Positions 25,008 through 34,326 are shown, numbered from the stretch's first letter. The stretch is 64,000 nt of DNA from Streptosporangium subroseum (GCF_900188345.1 NZ_FZOD01000006.1:186001-250000); one strand, 5' to 3'. Numbers and translations: made by a program. The notes: a model not told the origin generated them from the letters alone.

Positions 25008-26450
25008 GTGTCACAACGATCCAGATCCGCGCTCACCGCGTCCGCCTGCGCACTCTTGGCATTGCTGGCCGTACCGGGAACGCCGGTGGCGGCCGCCGCC
25101 GACGAACACGCCGCCGGCGGTGTACGGCAGGCCGTCACGCGAGCCGCCGTCACGCCCTGTGTCCGGCAGGGGCAGGCGACCTACCCCGTCAGCTACTACT
25201 GGAAGAACGTACTCGGCATGCAGCTGGGCAGCGGGTCGGTTCCGGTCGACACCGCCCCACCCCTGTGGGGCGGACAGATCGCGCCGGGCGGCACCTTCAC
25301 CATCACGCTGGGGCACCGCACGGCCCAGTGGCCGCTGCTGGTCAGGAGCTACACCACCACGTGGGACCTGTCGTCCCTGCTGGCCAACGCCGATGTCGTC
25401 AGCCAGTCCGGAGCCGGCACCATCAGCGGCAACACCCTGACGATCCCCTCATCGGGCACCAAGACCGACCCGCCTGCGAAGGTCATCACCTTCCAGGTCA
25501 GGCAGGGCACCGTCGGGGGCAGCATGACCATCCGGCCGACCGGGATCAGCAGCGTCATCGCCTCCCCGGGCCAGCTCGGAAACAACACGCCCGCACCCCC
25601 GATCCAGATCGTCAACGGACAGTCCATCTCACCCACCACGGCCGTCGGCGACACCGCCACCACCCAGCAGGACACCGCCGTCAGCGTGCCCGTCCTGGCC
25701 AACGACACCGCGACCGCGCCGGCGATCAGCAGCGTCACCCAGCCCGCCCACGGCACCGCGACGATCTCCGGCGCCACCGTGGTCTACACCCCCGCCGCGG
25801 GCCTCAGCGGCACCGACTCCTTCGCCTACACCATCACCACCGCCTGCGGAACCAGCACCGCCACGGTCACGGTCACCGTCACCTGCGCCTACGCTCCGGT
25901 CAACCTGGTCAACGGCAGCTTCGAGGCACCGCCCGTGGCCACGGTCGACTGGTCCATCCCCGACGCCTCCGTCAACCCGGGCACCGGCTGGCACACCACC
26001 GCCACCGACAACAAGCTGGAGCTCTGGCGTGGCGGCACCAGCGGGCCCCCGGCGGCCGACGGCCAGCAGTTCGCCGAACTCAACGCCAACCAGGTCTCCA
26101 CGCTCTACCAGAACGTTCCCACCGTTCCGGGAACGCCGATGACCTGGTCGCTGTATCACCGAGGCCGCCTCGGTACCGACGTGATGCGGGTGCTCATCGG
26201 CGCACCGGGCGCGACCGTGGCGCAGGTCCCCGCCGGAGCCTCCTCCCCGGACATCTCCGACGACAACACCGCCTGGCGCCACTACACCGGGGTGTACGTC
26301 GTACCTCCGGGGCAGACCACCACCCGATTCGCCTTCGAGTCGGTGTCGGCCGCGGGAGGCACCCCGACGGCCGGCAACTTCCTGGACGGCGTGACGTTCC
26401 AAACGCCGCCCTGCCTGCCCATGACCACGAGCGCGGTGAAGGCGGGCTGA
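25008..26450 (+). CDS. Secreted protein with Ig-like and C-terminal beta-sandwich domains
   Basis: A 480-residue exported protein: signal peptide ([23 protein letters not shown]), then an unassigned beta-rich domain (about 50-205). An Ig/cadherin-like module follows at about 215-295 ([27 protein letters not shown]...FAYTI), the kind repeated in adhesins. The last 170 residues ([11 protein letters not shown]...[13 protein letters not shown]) resemble DUF642/CBM-like beta-sandwiches. No catalytic motif or LPxTG anchor is seen. GTG 25008 follows GGGAG. Probably a surface or matrix protein. Confidence 0.75.
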   Translation: MSQRSRSALTASACALLALLAVPGTPVAAAADEHAAGGVRQAVTRAAVTPCVRQGQATYPVSYYWKNVLGMQLGSGSVPVDTAPPLWGGQIAPGGTFTITLGHRTAQWPLLVRSYTTTWDLSSLLANADVVSQSGAGTISGNTLTIPSSGTKTDPPAKVITFQVRQGTVGGSMTIRPTGISSVIASPGQLGNNTPAPPIQIVNGQSISPTTAVGDTATTQQDTAVSVPVLANDTATAPAISSVTQPAHGTATISGATVVYTPAAGLSGTDSFAYTITTACGTSTATVTVTVTCAYAPVNLVNGSFEAPPVATVDWSIPDASVNPGTGWHTTATDNKLELWRGGTSGPPAADGQQFAELNANQVSTLYQNVPTVPGTPMTWSLYHRGRLGTDVMRVLIGAPGATVAQVPAGASSPDISDDNTAWRHYTGVYVVPPGQTTTRFAFESVSAAGGTPTAGNFLDGVTFQTPPCLPMTTSAVKAG

Positions 26451-26561
26451 ACCCTGGGCGGGCCCACCGCGAACTGATCGACCGCTGACCCGCAACCGCT
26501 CGGGTCCTGGAGCGTCACCCGACGCCCGGCCAAGGATCGCGCGAACGGGACGGATACCGGT

Positions 26562-26609
26562 GCTCCTGTGCGGCAAGGCGGTCACGGCAACCCCTTGCCG
26601 CACAGGAGC
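26562..26609. terminator. Long hairpin after the secreted-protein gene
   Basis: A perfect 17-bp stem, GCTCCTGTGCGGCAAGG (26562-26578) with CCTTGCCGCACAGGAGC (26593-26609), and a 14-nt loop, without a T-run. Likely a terminator of the U-tract-less actinomycete kind. Confidence 0.75.
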
Positions 26610-26682
26610 GTCACAGTCGGAGATCTTTGTAGGCACTCGATCGTCGAGCTCGATCACTCATAAAACCGGCGCACCTGAGGGC

Positions 26683-26715
26683 TGGACGTATCGTCCAATA
26701 TGGACATAAAGTCCA
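26683..26715. promoter_or_regulatory. Two tandem palindromes before the DauR-like gene
   Basis: TGGAC-N5-GTCCA occurs at 26683-26697 and again at 26701-26715, centres 18 bp apart, the second ending 4 bp before the regulator's ATG. This is a strong operator candidate for autoregulation of the downstream operon. Confidence 0.75.
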
Positions 26716-26719
26716 ACGC

Positions 26720-27373
26720 ATGGGATCTGCGGGGGAGGGCGTCGACGCTCGGGTGCGGATGTGGGCACCGGCCTGCCAGGCCGTGGCGCTGCTGCTTGGT
26801 CCGTACGCCGAGGTGGTGCTTCACGATCCGGATACCGACCGGATCTTGGCCATCTGGAATTCGATGAGCTCGCGCGGACCCGGGGATCCGTCGCTACTGG
26901 GCGAGCTGGACACCCTCGATCCGTCGGCTCGGGATGTGTTCGGGCCGTACGAGAAGCTGCTCGCGGACGGTCGGCGCCTGTCATCGGTCAGCGCGGTCTT
27001 GCGTGACGAGGCGGGGAAGGCTTCGGCGGTGCTGTGCGTCAATCTCGACCGCACGCCGCTGGAGCAGGCAGCGGCGGTGCTGTCCGCGTTCGGCGCACCG
27101 ACCGTGCCCCGCCCGGAGCCGCTGTTCGAGCAGGACTGGAGCGAGCGTGTCCAGCACATCGTCGGCGCGTACGTGCGCGAGTGCGGCCGTCCGGTGGAGC
27201 GTCTGACCCGCCAGGACCGCCTGGCCGTCCTCGCCGACCTGGACGAGGCCAAGGTCTTCGCCGTGCGCCGTGCCACTCCCGTCGTCGCCGGCGCCCTGCG
27301 GGTCTCCCGATCGACCCTCTACGGCCTGCTGGCCGAGCTCAGAGCAGCAAACGCAAAGGACCAGACGTCATGA
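26720..27373 (+). CDS. YheO/DauR-like transcriptional regulator
   Basis: A 217-residue protein with an N-terminal YheO-type PAS domain (CQAVALLLGPYAEVVLHDPDTDRILAIWN..., about 18-120) and a C-terminal HTH (RLAVLADLDEAKVFAVRRATPVVAGALRVSRSTLYGLLAELR). DauR, the best-known relative, represses D-arginine utilisation genes. Its last bases overlap the aminotransferase start (ATGA). Tandem palindromes 4-37 bp upstream suggest autoregulation. The effector is probably an amino acid or oxo acid handled by the two downstream enzymes. Confidence 0.85.
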   Translation: MGSAGEGVDARVRMWAPACQAVALLLGPYAEVVLHDPDTDRILAIWNSMSSRGPGDPSLLGELDTLDPSARDVFGPYEKLLADGRRLSSVSAVLRDEAGKASAVLCVNLDRTPLEQAAAVLSAFGAPTVPRPEPLFEQDWSERVQHIVGAYVRECGRPVERLTRQDRLAVLADLDEAKVFAVRRATPVVAGALRVSRSTLYGLLAELRAANAKDQTS

Positions 27374-28503
27374 CCCGCCTGCCCGACTTCCGGTTGGAAA
27401 CGTACTTCTCCCGATGGGAGTTCACCGCGCGCCACCACCTGACCGCCTCCGACGCCCAGACCATGACGCTCACCGAGCTGCTTGCCCTGGCCGACGACCA
27501 GGACCGGGCCGCGTTCGAGAACCTGTCCCTGGGATACACCGAGACCTACGGCGACCCCGCCCTGCGCGAGGCGATCGCCCAGTCCTACGAGCGGGCGGAC
27601 GCCGCCGACGTCATCTGCTTCGCGGGCGCCGAGGAGGCCCTGTACCTCGCGATGAACGTCCTGCTGGACGCGGGCGACCACGCGGTGGTGGTGACCCCGA
27701 ACTACCAGGCGGCCGAGACCGTGCCGCTCGCACTGTGCGAGGTCACCGGCGTCGCCCTCGACCCGGATCGTGATTGGGCCCTGGACCTCGACCAGATCAA
27801 GGCGGCGATCCGGCCGAACACCCGGGTGGTGTCGGTGAACTTTCCCAACAACCCCACCGGCAAGATCATCGACACCGCCGACTTCGCCGAGCTGGCGCGG
27901 CTGTGCGACGAGCAGGGCATCCACCTGTTCAGCGACGAGGTCTACCGCGGACTGGAGCGCGATCCCGCTCGCACCCTGCCGCAGGCCGCTGACCTGTCCG
28001 AGCGGGCCCTGTCGCTGAACGTGACCTCCAAGTCCCTGGGCCTGCCGGGCCTGAGGATCGGCTGGATCACCTGCCGCGACCGGGACCTGCTGTCCCGGCT
28101 GGAGCGGGCCAAGCACTACACCACCATCTGCAATTCCGCCCCCAGCGAGGTTCTGGCCCGTATCGCGATCAAGGCCCGGAAGATGATCCTGGACCGCAAC
28201 CGGGCCCTGATCGCGGCGAACCTGCCGGCCTTCGACGCGTTCTTCGCCGAGTTCGCGGACGTCTTCGAGTGGCGGGCACCGGACGGCGGCTGCGTCGCCT
28301 ACCCCCGCTACCTCGGCCCGGAAGGCGTGGAGCGGCTCTGCACCCGCCTGGTGGAGGAGTCCGGCGTCCTGCTGCTGCCCGCCGGCATCTACCACTCCGA
28401 ACTCACCCCGACCCCCACCGACCGCTTCCGTATCGGCATCGGCCGCGCCAACCCCGAGGAGGGCCTGGCCGCCTTCGCGCAGTGGATGAGAGCACAGCGA
28501 TGA
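27370..28503 (+). CDS. PLP-dependent class I/II aminotransferase-fold enzyme
   Basis: A 377-residue fold-type I PLP enzyme with NFPNNPTGK (substrate carboxylate loop), the Asp/Tyr pair in LFSDEVYRGLE, Schiff-base Lys221 in TSKSLGLPGLRIGW, and a C-terminal FRIGIGR arginine. Closest in look to the branch containing capreomycidine synthase (VioD) and aspartate-type aminotransferases. It could be a transaminase, cyclase or PLP oxidase. Coupled by ATGA overlaps to the DauR-like regulator upstream and the OCD-family gene downstream, so the three form one unit. Confidence 0.85.
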   Translation: MTRLPDFRLETYFSRWEFTARHHLTASDAQTMTLTELLALADDQDRAAFENLSLGYTETYGDPALREAIAQSYERADAADVICFAGAEEALYLAMNVLLDAGDHAVVVTPNYQAAETVPLALCEVTGVALDPDRDWALDLDQIKAAIRPNTRVVSVNFPNNPTGKIIDTADFAELARLCDEQGIHLFSDEVYRGLERDPARTLPQAADLSERALSLNVTSKSLGLPGLRIGWITCRDRDLLSRLERAKHYTTICNSAPSEVLARIAIKARKMILDRNRALIAANLPAFDAFFAEFADVFEWRAPDGGCVAYPRYLGPEGVERLCTRLVEESGVLLLPAGIYHSELTPTPTDRFRIGIGRANPEEGLAAFAQWMRAQR

Positions 28504-29441
28504 GCATGCCCGTCTTCGACACCGCCGCCATCGAACGGGCGGCCACCGCGGACCTGGTCTTCGAAGCCGTCCGAGAGTCCTTGATCGCCCACGCCCACGG
28601 CCGCACCACCGTGCCGCCACCGCTGCACCTGCGGTTCCCCGACACCGACGGGGACTGCCACGTCAAGGCGGGTTGGGTCACGGGCGACCCCGACTTCACC
28701 GTCAAGATCGCAACCGGCTTCTACGGCAACCCCGCAGCCGGCCTGCCCACCAACCACGGTCTGGTCTGCGTCATCAGCGCCCAGACCGGTCAGGTCCGCG
28801 CGATCCTCGATGACCGGGGCCTGCTCACCGCCTGGCGCACCGCCGCCGCCGGCGCGCTGATCACCCACGCGATGGCCCGCCCCGACGCGACGACCCTGGC
28901 CGTCTTCGGCACCGGAGAGCAGGCCCGTCTCCAGGTCGAATGGCTCGCCAGGCTCCGCCCGATCGCCGCGATACTCGTCCACGGACGTAGCTGGGACAGA
29001 GCCCGGGCGCTGTGCGAGGAGCTCACCGCGCGCGGGCAGCACGCCCGGCCCGCCTCCGCCGAAGAAGCCGCGGGCGCGGACATGGTCGTCACCACCACCC
29101 CCGCGTCGGCCCCGGTGCTGGAGTCCGCCCACGTCCGGGACGGCGCGCACGTGACCGGGATCGGCGCCGACATGCCCCACAAGAACGAGCTCCCCCCGGC
29201 GCTCTTCGGCCGTGCGGCACTGATCGCGACCGACGACCACGACCAGTGCCTGCACCACGGCGACTTCGGACACGCCGTTCGCGCCGGAGCCGTCACCGCC
29301 ACCGACGACACTCCCGTCGGCCTCCTGCTCGAAAAGCCCGCCGAGCGGCCGGACGACGCGATCACCGTCGTGGACCTGACCGGTGTCGGCGCACTCGACG
29401 CGGCCGTCGCCTCGGCAGTCCTGCGCGAACTGACCCGATAG
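28500..29441 (+). CDS. Ornithine cyclodeaminase / DauB-like dehydrogenase
   Basis: A 313-residue OCD/mu-crystallin protein with the Rossmann motif LAVFGTGEQARLQVEWL (about 140) and the family segment GLLTAWRTAAAGALI. In the Pseudomonas dau operon a protein of this family makes L-arginine from 2-ketoarginine. Here the partner is a PLP enzyme and not the FAD dehydrogenase DauA. The pair could interconvert amino and oxo acids, or reduce a cyclic imine formed by the PLP enzyme. It is only distantly like the OCD homologue at 4863-5888. Confidence 0.85.
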   Translation: MSMPVFDTAAIERAATADLVFEAVRESLIAHAHGRTTVPPPLHLRFPDTDGDCHVKAGWVTGDPDFTVKIATGFYGNPAAGLPTNHGLVCVISAQTGQVRAILDDRGLLTAWRTAAAGALITHAMARPDATTLAVFGTGEQARLQVEWLARLRPIAAILVHGRSWDRARALCEELTARGQHARPASAEEAAGADMVVTTTPASAPVLESAHVRDGAHVTGIGADMPHKNELPPALFGRAALIATDDHDQCLHHGDFGHAVRAGAVTATDDTPVGLLLEKPAERPDDAITVVDLTGVGALDAAVASAVLRELTR

Positions 29442-29654
29442 ACCCGGCGGAGGTTGTCGACGGCCTCGCCGAGCGGTTCGACATCGGCGACGCGTCGGTG
29501 CTGAAACCGTACGGCGAGTTCGTTCACCACCGCATCGACGTGCCATCGCTCCTTCCAGCTCCCTGGCCCGCCTGGCGGCCTCCGCGCGACAAGGGCGCCA
29601 CCGACGGCGCGTGACCGGACGCCTGAAACGGTCCGCGGGGTGGGGTTCATCACA

Positions 29655-29694
29655 CAGTCCAAACTGTACAGATGAAACTGTACAACTCGGACTG
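29655..29694. promoter_or_regulatory. MarR-gene operator region
   Basis: Two direct copies of AAACTGTACA (29661-29670 and 29675-29684), 14 bp apart, sit between CAGTCC (29655) and its inverted partner GGACTG (ending 29694). The block lies 20-60 bp upstream of the MarR start, a typical autoregulatory site. Confidence 0.65.
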
Positions 29695-29714
29695 CGGGTT
29701 CTAGTGTGGAGCGC

Positions 29715-30161
29715 ATGAATGAGAGCCCGCGTCTGTCTCCCTCGGCGGTTCAGGCTTCGCGAGAGGTCCGTACGGTCATCGGCCGCCTGCGGCGCCGCAT
29801 CCTGAACGCCGCCGAAGCCGAGGACATCACTTTTGGGCAGGCGTCCGTTCTGACTCGCCTGTCCGGCAAGCAAGGCGTCACGGCCAGCGAGCTTGCCTCC
29901 GCCGAGGGAGTGCGCCACCAGTCGATGACGGCGACGGTCGCGTCGCTGACCGCCTTGGGGCTGGTGGAACGGCGGCCCGACCCCGATGACGGGCGCCGTC
30001 TGCTGATCGCGTTGACCGCGGAGGGGCACCGGCGGGTGGAGGAGGGACGGCAGGCCCGGCAGGAATGGCTCGCCGGTGAGTTACAGGAGAGGTGCACGGA
30101 GGAGGAACGGCGGGCCGTGATCGCCGCCATGGCCGTACTGGAGCGCCTCACCCATGACTGA
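29715..30161 (+). CDS. MarR-family regulator
   Basis: A 148-residue winged-helix protein with LTRLSGKQGVTASELASAEGVRHQSMTATVASLTALGLVERRPDPDDGRR, the MarR recognition helix and wing. It overlaps the downstream MFS transporter gene by 8 bp, so it is the likely local repressor of that exporter, relieved by its substrate. Confidence 0.9.
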   Translation: MNESPRLSPSAVQASREVRTVIGRLRRRILNAAEAEDITFGQASVLTRLSGKQGVTASELASAEGVRHQSMTATVASLTALGLVERRPDPDDGRRLLIALTAEGHRRVEEGRQARQEWLAGELQERCTEEERRAVIAAMAVLERLTHD

Positions 30162-31590
30162 TCAGAAAGCGGAGAGGCGAGGCAGGACGGCGACGGCGGG
30201 CTTCGACCGGCGGCTGCTGCCGCCGATGCTGCTGGGCTCGGTCCTGAACCCGATCAACTCGACGATCATCGCGGTCACGCTCGTACCCATCGGCGACGCG
30301 TTGGGCGCGCCGCCCTCGCAGACCGCGTGGCTGGTCTCGGCCCTCTACCTGGCCACCGCTCTCGGGCAGCCTGTCGTGGGCCGGCTCATCGACGTCTTCG
30401 GGCCGCGCAGGCTCTTCCTCGTCAGCACGAGCCTTGTCGGGGTCGCCGGTGTCATCGGCACCCTGGCGCCGAACCTGGGAGTGCTGATCGCCTCGCGGGT
30501 CCTGCTCGGGTTCGGCACCTGCGCCGGCTATCCCGCCGCGATGGCGCTGCTGCGCAGCGAGGCCAGGCGCACCGGGCAGGACAGTCCCGGCGGGGTGCTG
30601 ACCGCCCTGGCCGTCGCCAACCAGACCATCGCCGTGATCGGCCCCCTGCTGGGCGGCCTGCTGATCGGGCTGGGCGGCTGGCGCGCGACCTGCGCGCTGA
30701 ACGTTCCGCTGGCCGTCGCGGCCGTGCTGCTGGGACTGCTCCGGCTGCCCAAGGAGGCCCGCACGAAGGAGGCCGGTGCGGGGGAGCCGGAGCAACGTGG
30801 GCGCCTCGCCGCCCAGCTCGACCTGCCCGGCATGGCGCTGTTCGCCGTGACGCTCATCTCGCTGCTGCTGTTCCTGATGAACCTGCACCTGCGCGACTGG
30901 TACCTGCTGGTGATCGCCGCCGCCGCGAGCGCCGCGTTCGCGGCGTGGGAGCTACGGGCCCCCATCCCGTTCATCGACCTGCGGGTGCTGGGCGGCAACA
31001 CGCCGCTGCTGGTCACCTACGGGCGCGCGCTGGTCGCCTACGTCGTCGCCTACGCCTTCCTCTACGGGTTCACCCAGTGGACGGAGGAGGGTTTCGGACT
31101 CTCGCCCTTCCACGCCGGGCTGGTGCAGATCCCCATGTTCCTGGTGGCCATCGGCGTCTCGATCGTCTCCGGGCGGAGCAAGGGCGTGCGCGGCAAGCTG
31201 CTCGTCGGCGCGCTCGGGCAGGTTGTCGCCTGTGCGGTGATGCTGACGCTCACCGGGGACAGCCCCGTGTGGATGCTGGTTCTCGTCGCCCTGATCTTCG
31301 GCGTCCCCCAGGGACTGAACAGCCTGGGCCTGCAGAACTCCGTCTACTTCCAGGCCGATCCCGAGCGCATCGCCTCCTCGGCCGGCCTGCTGCGCACCTT
31401 CGCCTACATCGGCTCGATGGTCGCCTCCTCCACGGCGGCCGCCTCCTTCGGGCAGCGCGCGGACACCGGCGGCATGCACCACCTCGCCTGGATCATGCTC
31501 GGCGCAGGCGTGCTCTACCTCCTCCTGAACGTCTTCGACCGCACTCTCGGCCGCGCGACGGACGGGGACACCTCGGCCGATACGCCGTAG
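30154..31590 (+). CDS. MFS transporter, DHA2-type
   Basis: A 478-residue polytopic membrane protein with 12-14 hydrophobic segments, motif A in GRLIDVFGPRRLF and the antiporter-like motif-C region LLGGLLIGLGGW. With the overlapping MarR gene it forms a classic inducible efflux pair. The natural substrate is unknown. Its 3' end abuts a truncated reductase gene on the other strand, so a recombination point lies just beyond the stop. Confidence 0.88.
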   Translation: MTDQKAERRGRTATAGFDRRLLPPMLLGSVLNPINSTIIAVTLVPIGDALGAPPSQTAWLVSALYLATALGQPVVGRLIDVFGPRRLFLVSTSLVGVAGVIGTLAPNLGVLIASRVLLGFGTCAGYPAAMALLRSEARRTGQDSPGGVLTALAVANQTIAVIGPLLGGLLIGLGGWRATCALNVPLAVAAVLLGLLRLPKEARTKEAGAGEPEQRGRLAAQLDLPGMALFAVTLISLLLFLMNLHLRDWYLLVIAAAASAAFAAWELRAPIPFIDLRVLGGNTPLLVTYGRALVAYVVAYAFLYGFTQWTEEGFGLSPFHAGLVQIPMFLVAIGVSIVSGRSKGVRGKLLVGALGQVVACAVMLTLTGDSPVWMLVLVALIFGVPQGLNSLGLQNSVYFQADPERIASSAGLLRTFAYIGSMVASSTAAASFGQRADTGGMHHLAWIMLGAGVLYLLLNVFDRTLGRATDGDTSADTP

Positions 31591-31594
31591 CGCT

Positions 31595-31759
31595 GAGGTA
31601 GTTGGTCTCACCGACACGGTAGAACCAGATTTCGATGCGGCGGGGCCGGCCGGTGCGGCGGCCGGTGGTGGTGATGTCGACGGTCCGTTCGCGTGCGGTG
31701 GAGCGGCGGGTGAGGGCCAGGGCCTGGCGGATCGTTTCCTGCACTGTCTTCTCCTGCAC
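31595..31759 (-). pseudogene. 5' fragment of an F420-type nitroreductase/DUF385 gene
   Basis: From GTG 31759 (AGGAG 6 nt upstream) the first about 50 residues read RTVDITTTGRRTGRPRRIEIWFYRV, the N-terminal signature of deazaflavin (F420)-dependent nitroreductase-family proteins. After GETNYLSA the similarity stops and the frame runs into the MFS gene's tail. The domain should be about 130 residues, so the gene is cut after roughly 40%. Confidence 0.65.
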
Positions 31760-31861
31760 TGTTGTCTCCTGGCCGGTCCGGTGGCCGGGCCGAGGGCTCG
31801 GCCACCGGACCGGTGCGTCATGCCCTGCGGACAGGGATGCGATGGGGTATCGGTGTGGAGG

Positions 31862-31912
31862 TCACAGGTGGACCATGACGGTCTTGGTCTCGGTGTAGGC
31901 GTCCAGAACCTC
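31862..31912 (-). pseudogene. C-terminal tail of an aldehyde dehydrogenase
   Basis: The minus strand reads EVLDAYTETKTVMVHL followed by a stop. This matches the end of betaine/glycol-aldehyde-type ALDHs (..YTETKTV..L). Nothing upstream on this strand continues an ALDH, so only about 16 codons survive. Confidence 0.55.
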
Positions 31913-31918
31913 GACGCC

Positions 31919-32086
31919 GTCCTCACCGACCAGGTCGAAGGCATCCTCGACGCCGCACCGCTGACAGCTGAAGACCTGCCCGGCTACGCCGTCCGCCTCT
32001 ACGACGCCTACCTCGTCCACCCGCAGCTCGTACGCCTGGCCAACTGGGCACGCCTGGAACGCACCCCTGGCGCGGCACCACGGTGA
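31919..32086 (+). pseudogene. Fragment of a TetR-family regulator ligand domain
   Basis: Reads LTDQVEGILDAAPLTAEDLPGYAVRLYDAYLVHPQLVRLANWARLERTPG, typical of the middle/C-terminal part of TetR proteins (DLPGYAVRLYDAYLADP...RLATWARLER). No HTH precedes it and the frame ends soon after. It abuts the ALDH tail, marking a recombination junction near 31915. Confidence 0.65.
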
Positions 32087-32212
32087 AGAGCCGGGCGACG
32101 ACATCGCCGCCGAGAATCATCGGGAGGCGCCGGACGGCCGGCACCGTGGATTTCCTGTGTCGGGAGGAGACTGATCCACACCTCGTCCTCGACGGATACC
32201 CGGCGATATGCT

Positions 32213-33664
32213 CTATTTCGGTGCGTGGAAGCCGCCGATCTTCTGCTCGAGCAGTTCGGCCAGCCGCAGCGGGGTGCGGTCCTCGAACATCGGACCGATG
32301 AGCTGCACTCCCACCGGTAGGCCCTCGGGGGACCGGCCCGCTGGTATGGCGGTGGCGGGCAGGCCGGGCATGGTGGCCAGGCCGGCCCAGACGAGCTGGT
32401 CGAAGTACGGGTACTCGACGCCGTCGATGTCGATGCGCCGTTCCAACGGATTGGGGCTGTGGTCGTGCGGGAACGCGGGCGTCGGCGTGATCGGGCACAC
32501 CACGGCGTCGAACTCGGCGAACAGCTGCCGCCAGCCGTGGCGGTGGACCTCGCGGCGGTTGTTCGCCTCCATCCAGTCGCGGTGGCTGAACACCATGGCG
32601 CGCAGCCGTACGGCGTCGAGACTCTGGTCGTCCGCGCTCAGTCCGGCGGCGCGGGTCCGCAGCTGCTCGTGCGATTCGATGGGAAAACGCGCAACGGAGC
32701 CCGAAATCAGCAACCGCATGTAGAGCGTCGCGGCTTCGGTCAGATCGGGCAGCAGCGGACTGCGCCGTCCGACGCGGGCGCCGCCGTCGACGAGCGCGTC
32801 GGCCACCCGGTTCACACCCGCCCGCACGGCGGACCCGGTCGGAATGAGCGGATGCTCGTCGAGGACCAAGACCCGGAAATCACAGAGCCGCTCGTGGCGG
32901 GCGGGCGGCAGTGCCAAACGGTGCGCCACGCCGAGCGTCAGCGGGTCCGGTCCGGCCATGACGTCGAGCAGAAGCGTGAGGTCGCGGGCGGTGCGCGCCA
33001 TCGGACCGACGACGGCGAGGTCGAGGTCGGCCGGCAATGCCGGCTCGGACGGCGGGACCATACCGCGGTTCGCCGCCAGTCCGAGCGTCGGCTTGTGCGC
33101 GTAGACGCCGCAGAAATGCGCGGGGGTGCGCAGCGAGCCGGCGATGTCGGAGCCAATGGACAGCGCGCCGAACCCGGACGCCAGAGCCGCCGCTGATCCG
33201 CCGGAGGAGCCACCCGGTGTGCGACCGTGATCCCACGGGTTGTTGGTGGTGCCGTAGATCTCGTTGAAGCTCTGGATATCTTGCAGCCCCAACGGAACAT
33301 TGGTCTTACCGAGCACCACCGCTCCCGCGGCCTTGAGCCGCGACACCTGTACCGCGTCCTCGGCCGGCATGTAGCTCCGGTGCGGCGGCATGCCCCAGGT
33401 CGTGGGCAGTCCGGCGATGTTGTAGGACTCCTTGACCGTCACCGGAATGCCGAGCAGCGGCCGGTCCTCGCCGCGGGCGCGCGCCTGGTCAGCATCGCGC
33501 GCGGCGGCCCGCGCACGGTCGAAGTCCGGCACGCAAATCGCGTTGATCACCTTGTCGTCCCGCTCGATACGGGCGATCGCCTCGTCGGTCAGTTCCGCCG
33601 AACTCACTTCACCGGCGCGCAAGGCAGCCGCGAGTTCTTCGGCCGCCTGAAAATTCAATTCCAT
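32213..33664 (-). CDS. Amidase-signature family hydrolase
   Basis: A 483-residue amidase with the complete Ser-cisSer-Lys triad: Lys78 (VTVKESYNIAG), cis-Ser153 (TPGGSSGGS) and nucleophile Ser177 (SDIAGSLR). The spacing matches peptide amidase. It hydrolyses an amide to acid and ammonia; GatA-like sequence style does not mean tRNA amidation, since no gatB/gatC neighbours exist. Start at 33664 (MELNFQ), with a longer in-frame form less likely. It is an intact gene between two zones of gene debris. Confidence 0.9.
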   Translation of the reverse strand: MELNFQAAEELAAALRAGEVSSAELTDEAIARIERDDKVINAICVPDFDRARAAARDADQARARGEDRPLLGIPVTVKESYNIAGLPTTWGMPPHRSYMPAEDAVQVSRLKAAGAVVLGKTNVPLGLQDIQSFNEIYGTTNNPWDHGRTPGGSSGGSAAALASGFGALSIGSDIAGSLRTPAHFCGVYAHKPTLGLAANRGMVPPSEPALPADLDLAVVGPMARTARDLTLLLDVMAGPDPLTLGVAHRLALPPARHERLCDFRVLVLDEHPLIPTGSAVRAGVNRVADALVDGGARVGRRSPLLPDLTEAATLYMRLLISGSVARFPIESHEQLRTRAAGLSADDQSLDAVRLRAMVFSHRDWMEANNRREVHRHGWRQLFAEFDAVVCPITPTPAFPHDHSPNPLERRIDIDGVEYPYFDQLVWAGLATMPGLPATAIPAGRSPEGLPVGVQLIGPMFEDRTPLRLAELLEQKIGGFHAPK

Positions 33665-33977
33665 GAATTTGACTTTAACGGCCTGTCGCAAACGCTCGAC
33701 CCCATACAAGTCGCCCGCATCCGCTGGAAAAGCCGAAACGGCCGTCTTCGCCGGCTGAGGTCACGCACTCGTTCTGCCGTCCAAGATGTCCTATCCCAGG
33801 TCAGCGGGGTCGGCAGCGGGTCGACTCCACTGGCAAGGGCATGAAATTCCGCTTCACACAACGAGATAGATGTCTCAATGCTAATCATGTTTCTCGCCGG
33901 CCATAGATTATTCGCTCGACCAGGCCATAGCGTGCGGGGATTGTCCAGTAAACCGGGTAACTCTTTTTGAATTCGTT
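33665..33977. other. Intergenic stretch, no intact gene seen
   Basis: A 313-bp stretch, noticeably less GC-rich around 33840-33990 than its surroundings, between the amidase start and the truncated sigma-factor gene. I see no family resemblance in any frame. Confidence 0.45.
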
Positions 33978-34313
33978 CTATTGAGGTGGCTGTGGGTCGG
34001 ATGGCCTTCGAAGCGGGCGCGGCCGGCTCATGCACCCGGCGGCGGCCGATCTCGTTGAGCTGGTTGACTGCCCGCGCCGGTGGTTGGTCAGGACGCGCCG
34101 GGCCGCACCGTACAGCCACAGCAGGGTGGCGTCCCCCTCGGGAACGTCATCCAGCCGTCGCCACGCGGTGAGGAAGGTTTCCGCGATCACATCGGCGACG
34201 TCGTCGACCGAGTCGGTGCGGCGCAGCGCGTAGCGATGGACCGCCGGATAGCAGGCGAGGTAGAGCGCCTCGAAACGATCTCGCGCGCCGGGGGGTACGC
34301 GTGGATCCTGCAC
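33978..34313 (-). pseudogene. Truncated ECF sigma factor
   Basis: From GTG 34313 (AGGAG upstream) it reads RFEALYLACYPAVHRYALRRTDSVDDVADVIAETFLTAWRRLDDVPEGDATLLWLYGAARRVLTNHRRGQ, a good sigma-70 region 2 of an ECF factor. After NHRRGQ the frame dissolves into Ser/Arg-rich text and region 4 is absent. Total length is 111 instead of about 170-200 residues. The IS701-type element sits immediately upstream, with its CTAG target overlapping the sigma gene's ribosome site. Confidence 0.7.
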
Positions 34314-34326
34314 AGGTATCTCCTAG

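Noticed and set aside
29442-29614. Possible gene fragment after the OCD-family gene
   Set aside because: Plus (VVDGLAERFDIGDASVLKPYGEF) and minus (VVNELAVRFQHRRVADVEPLGE) readings both look protein-like, but neither matches a family I know and there is no start or ribosome site.
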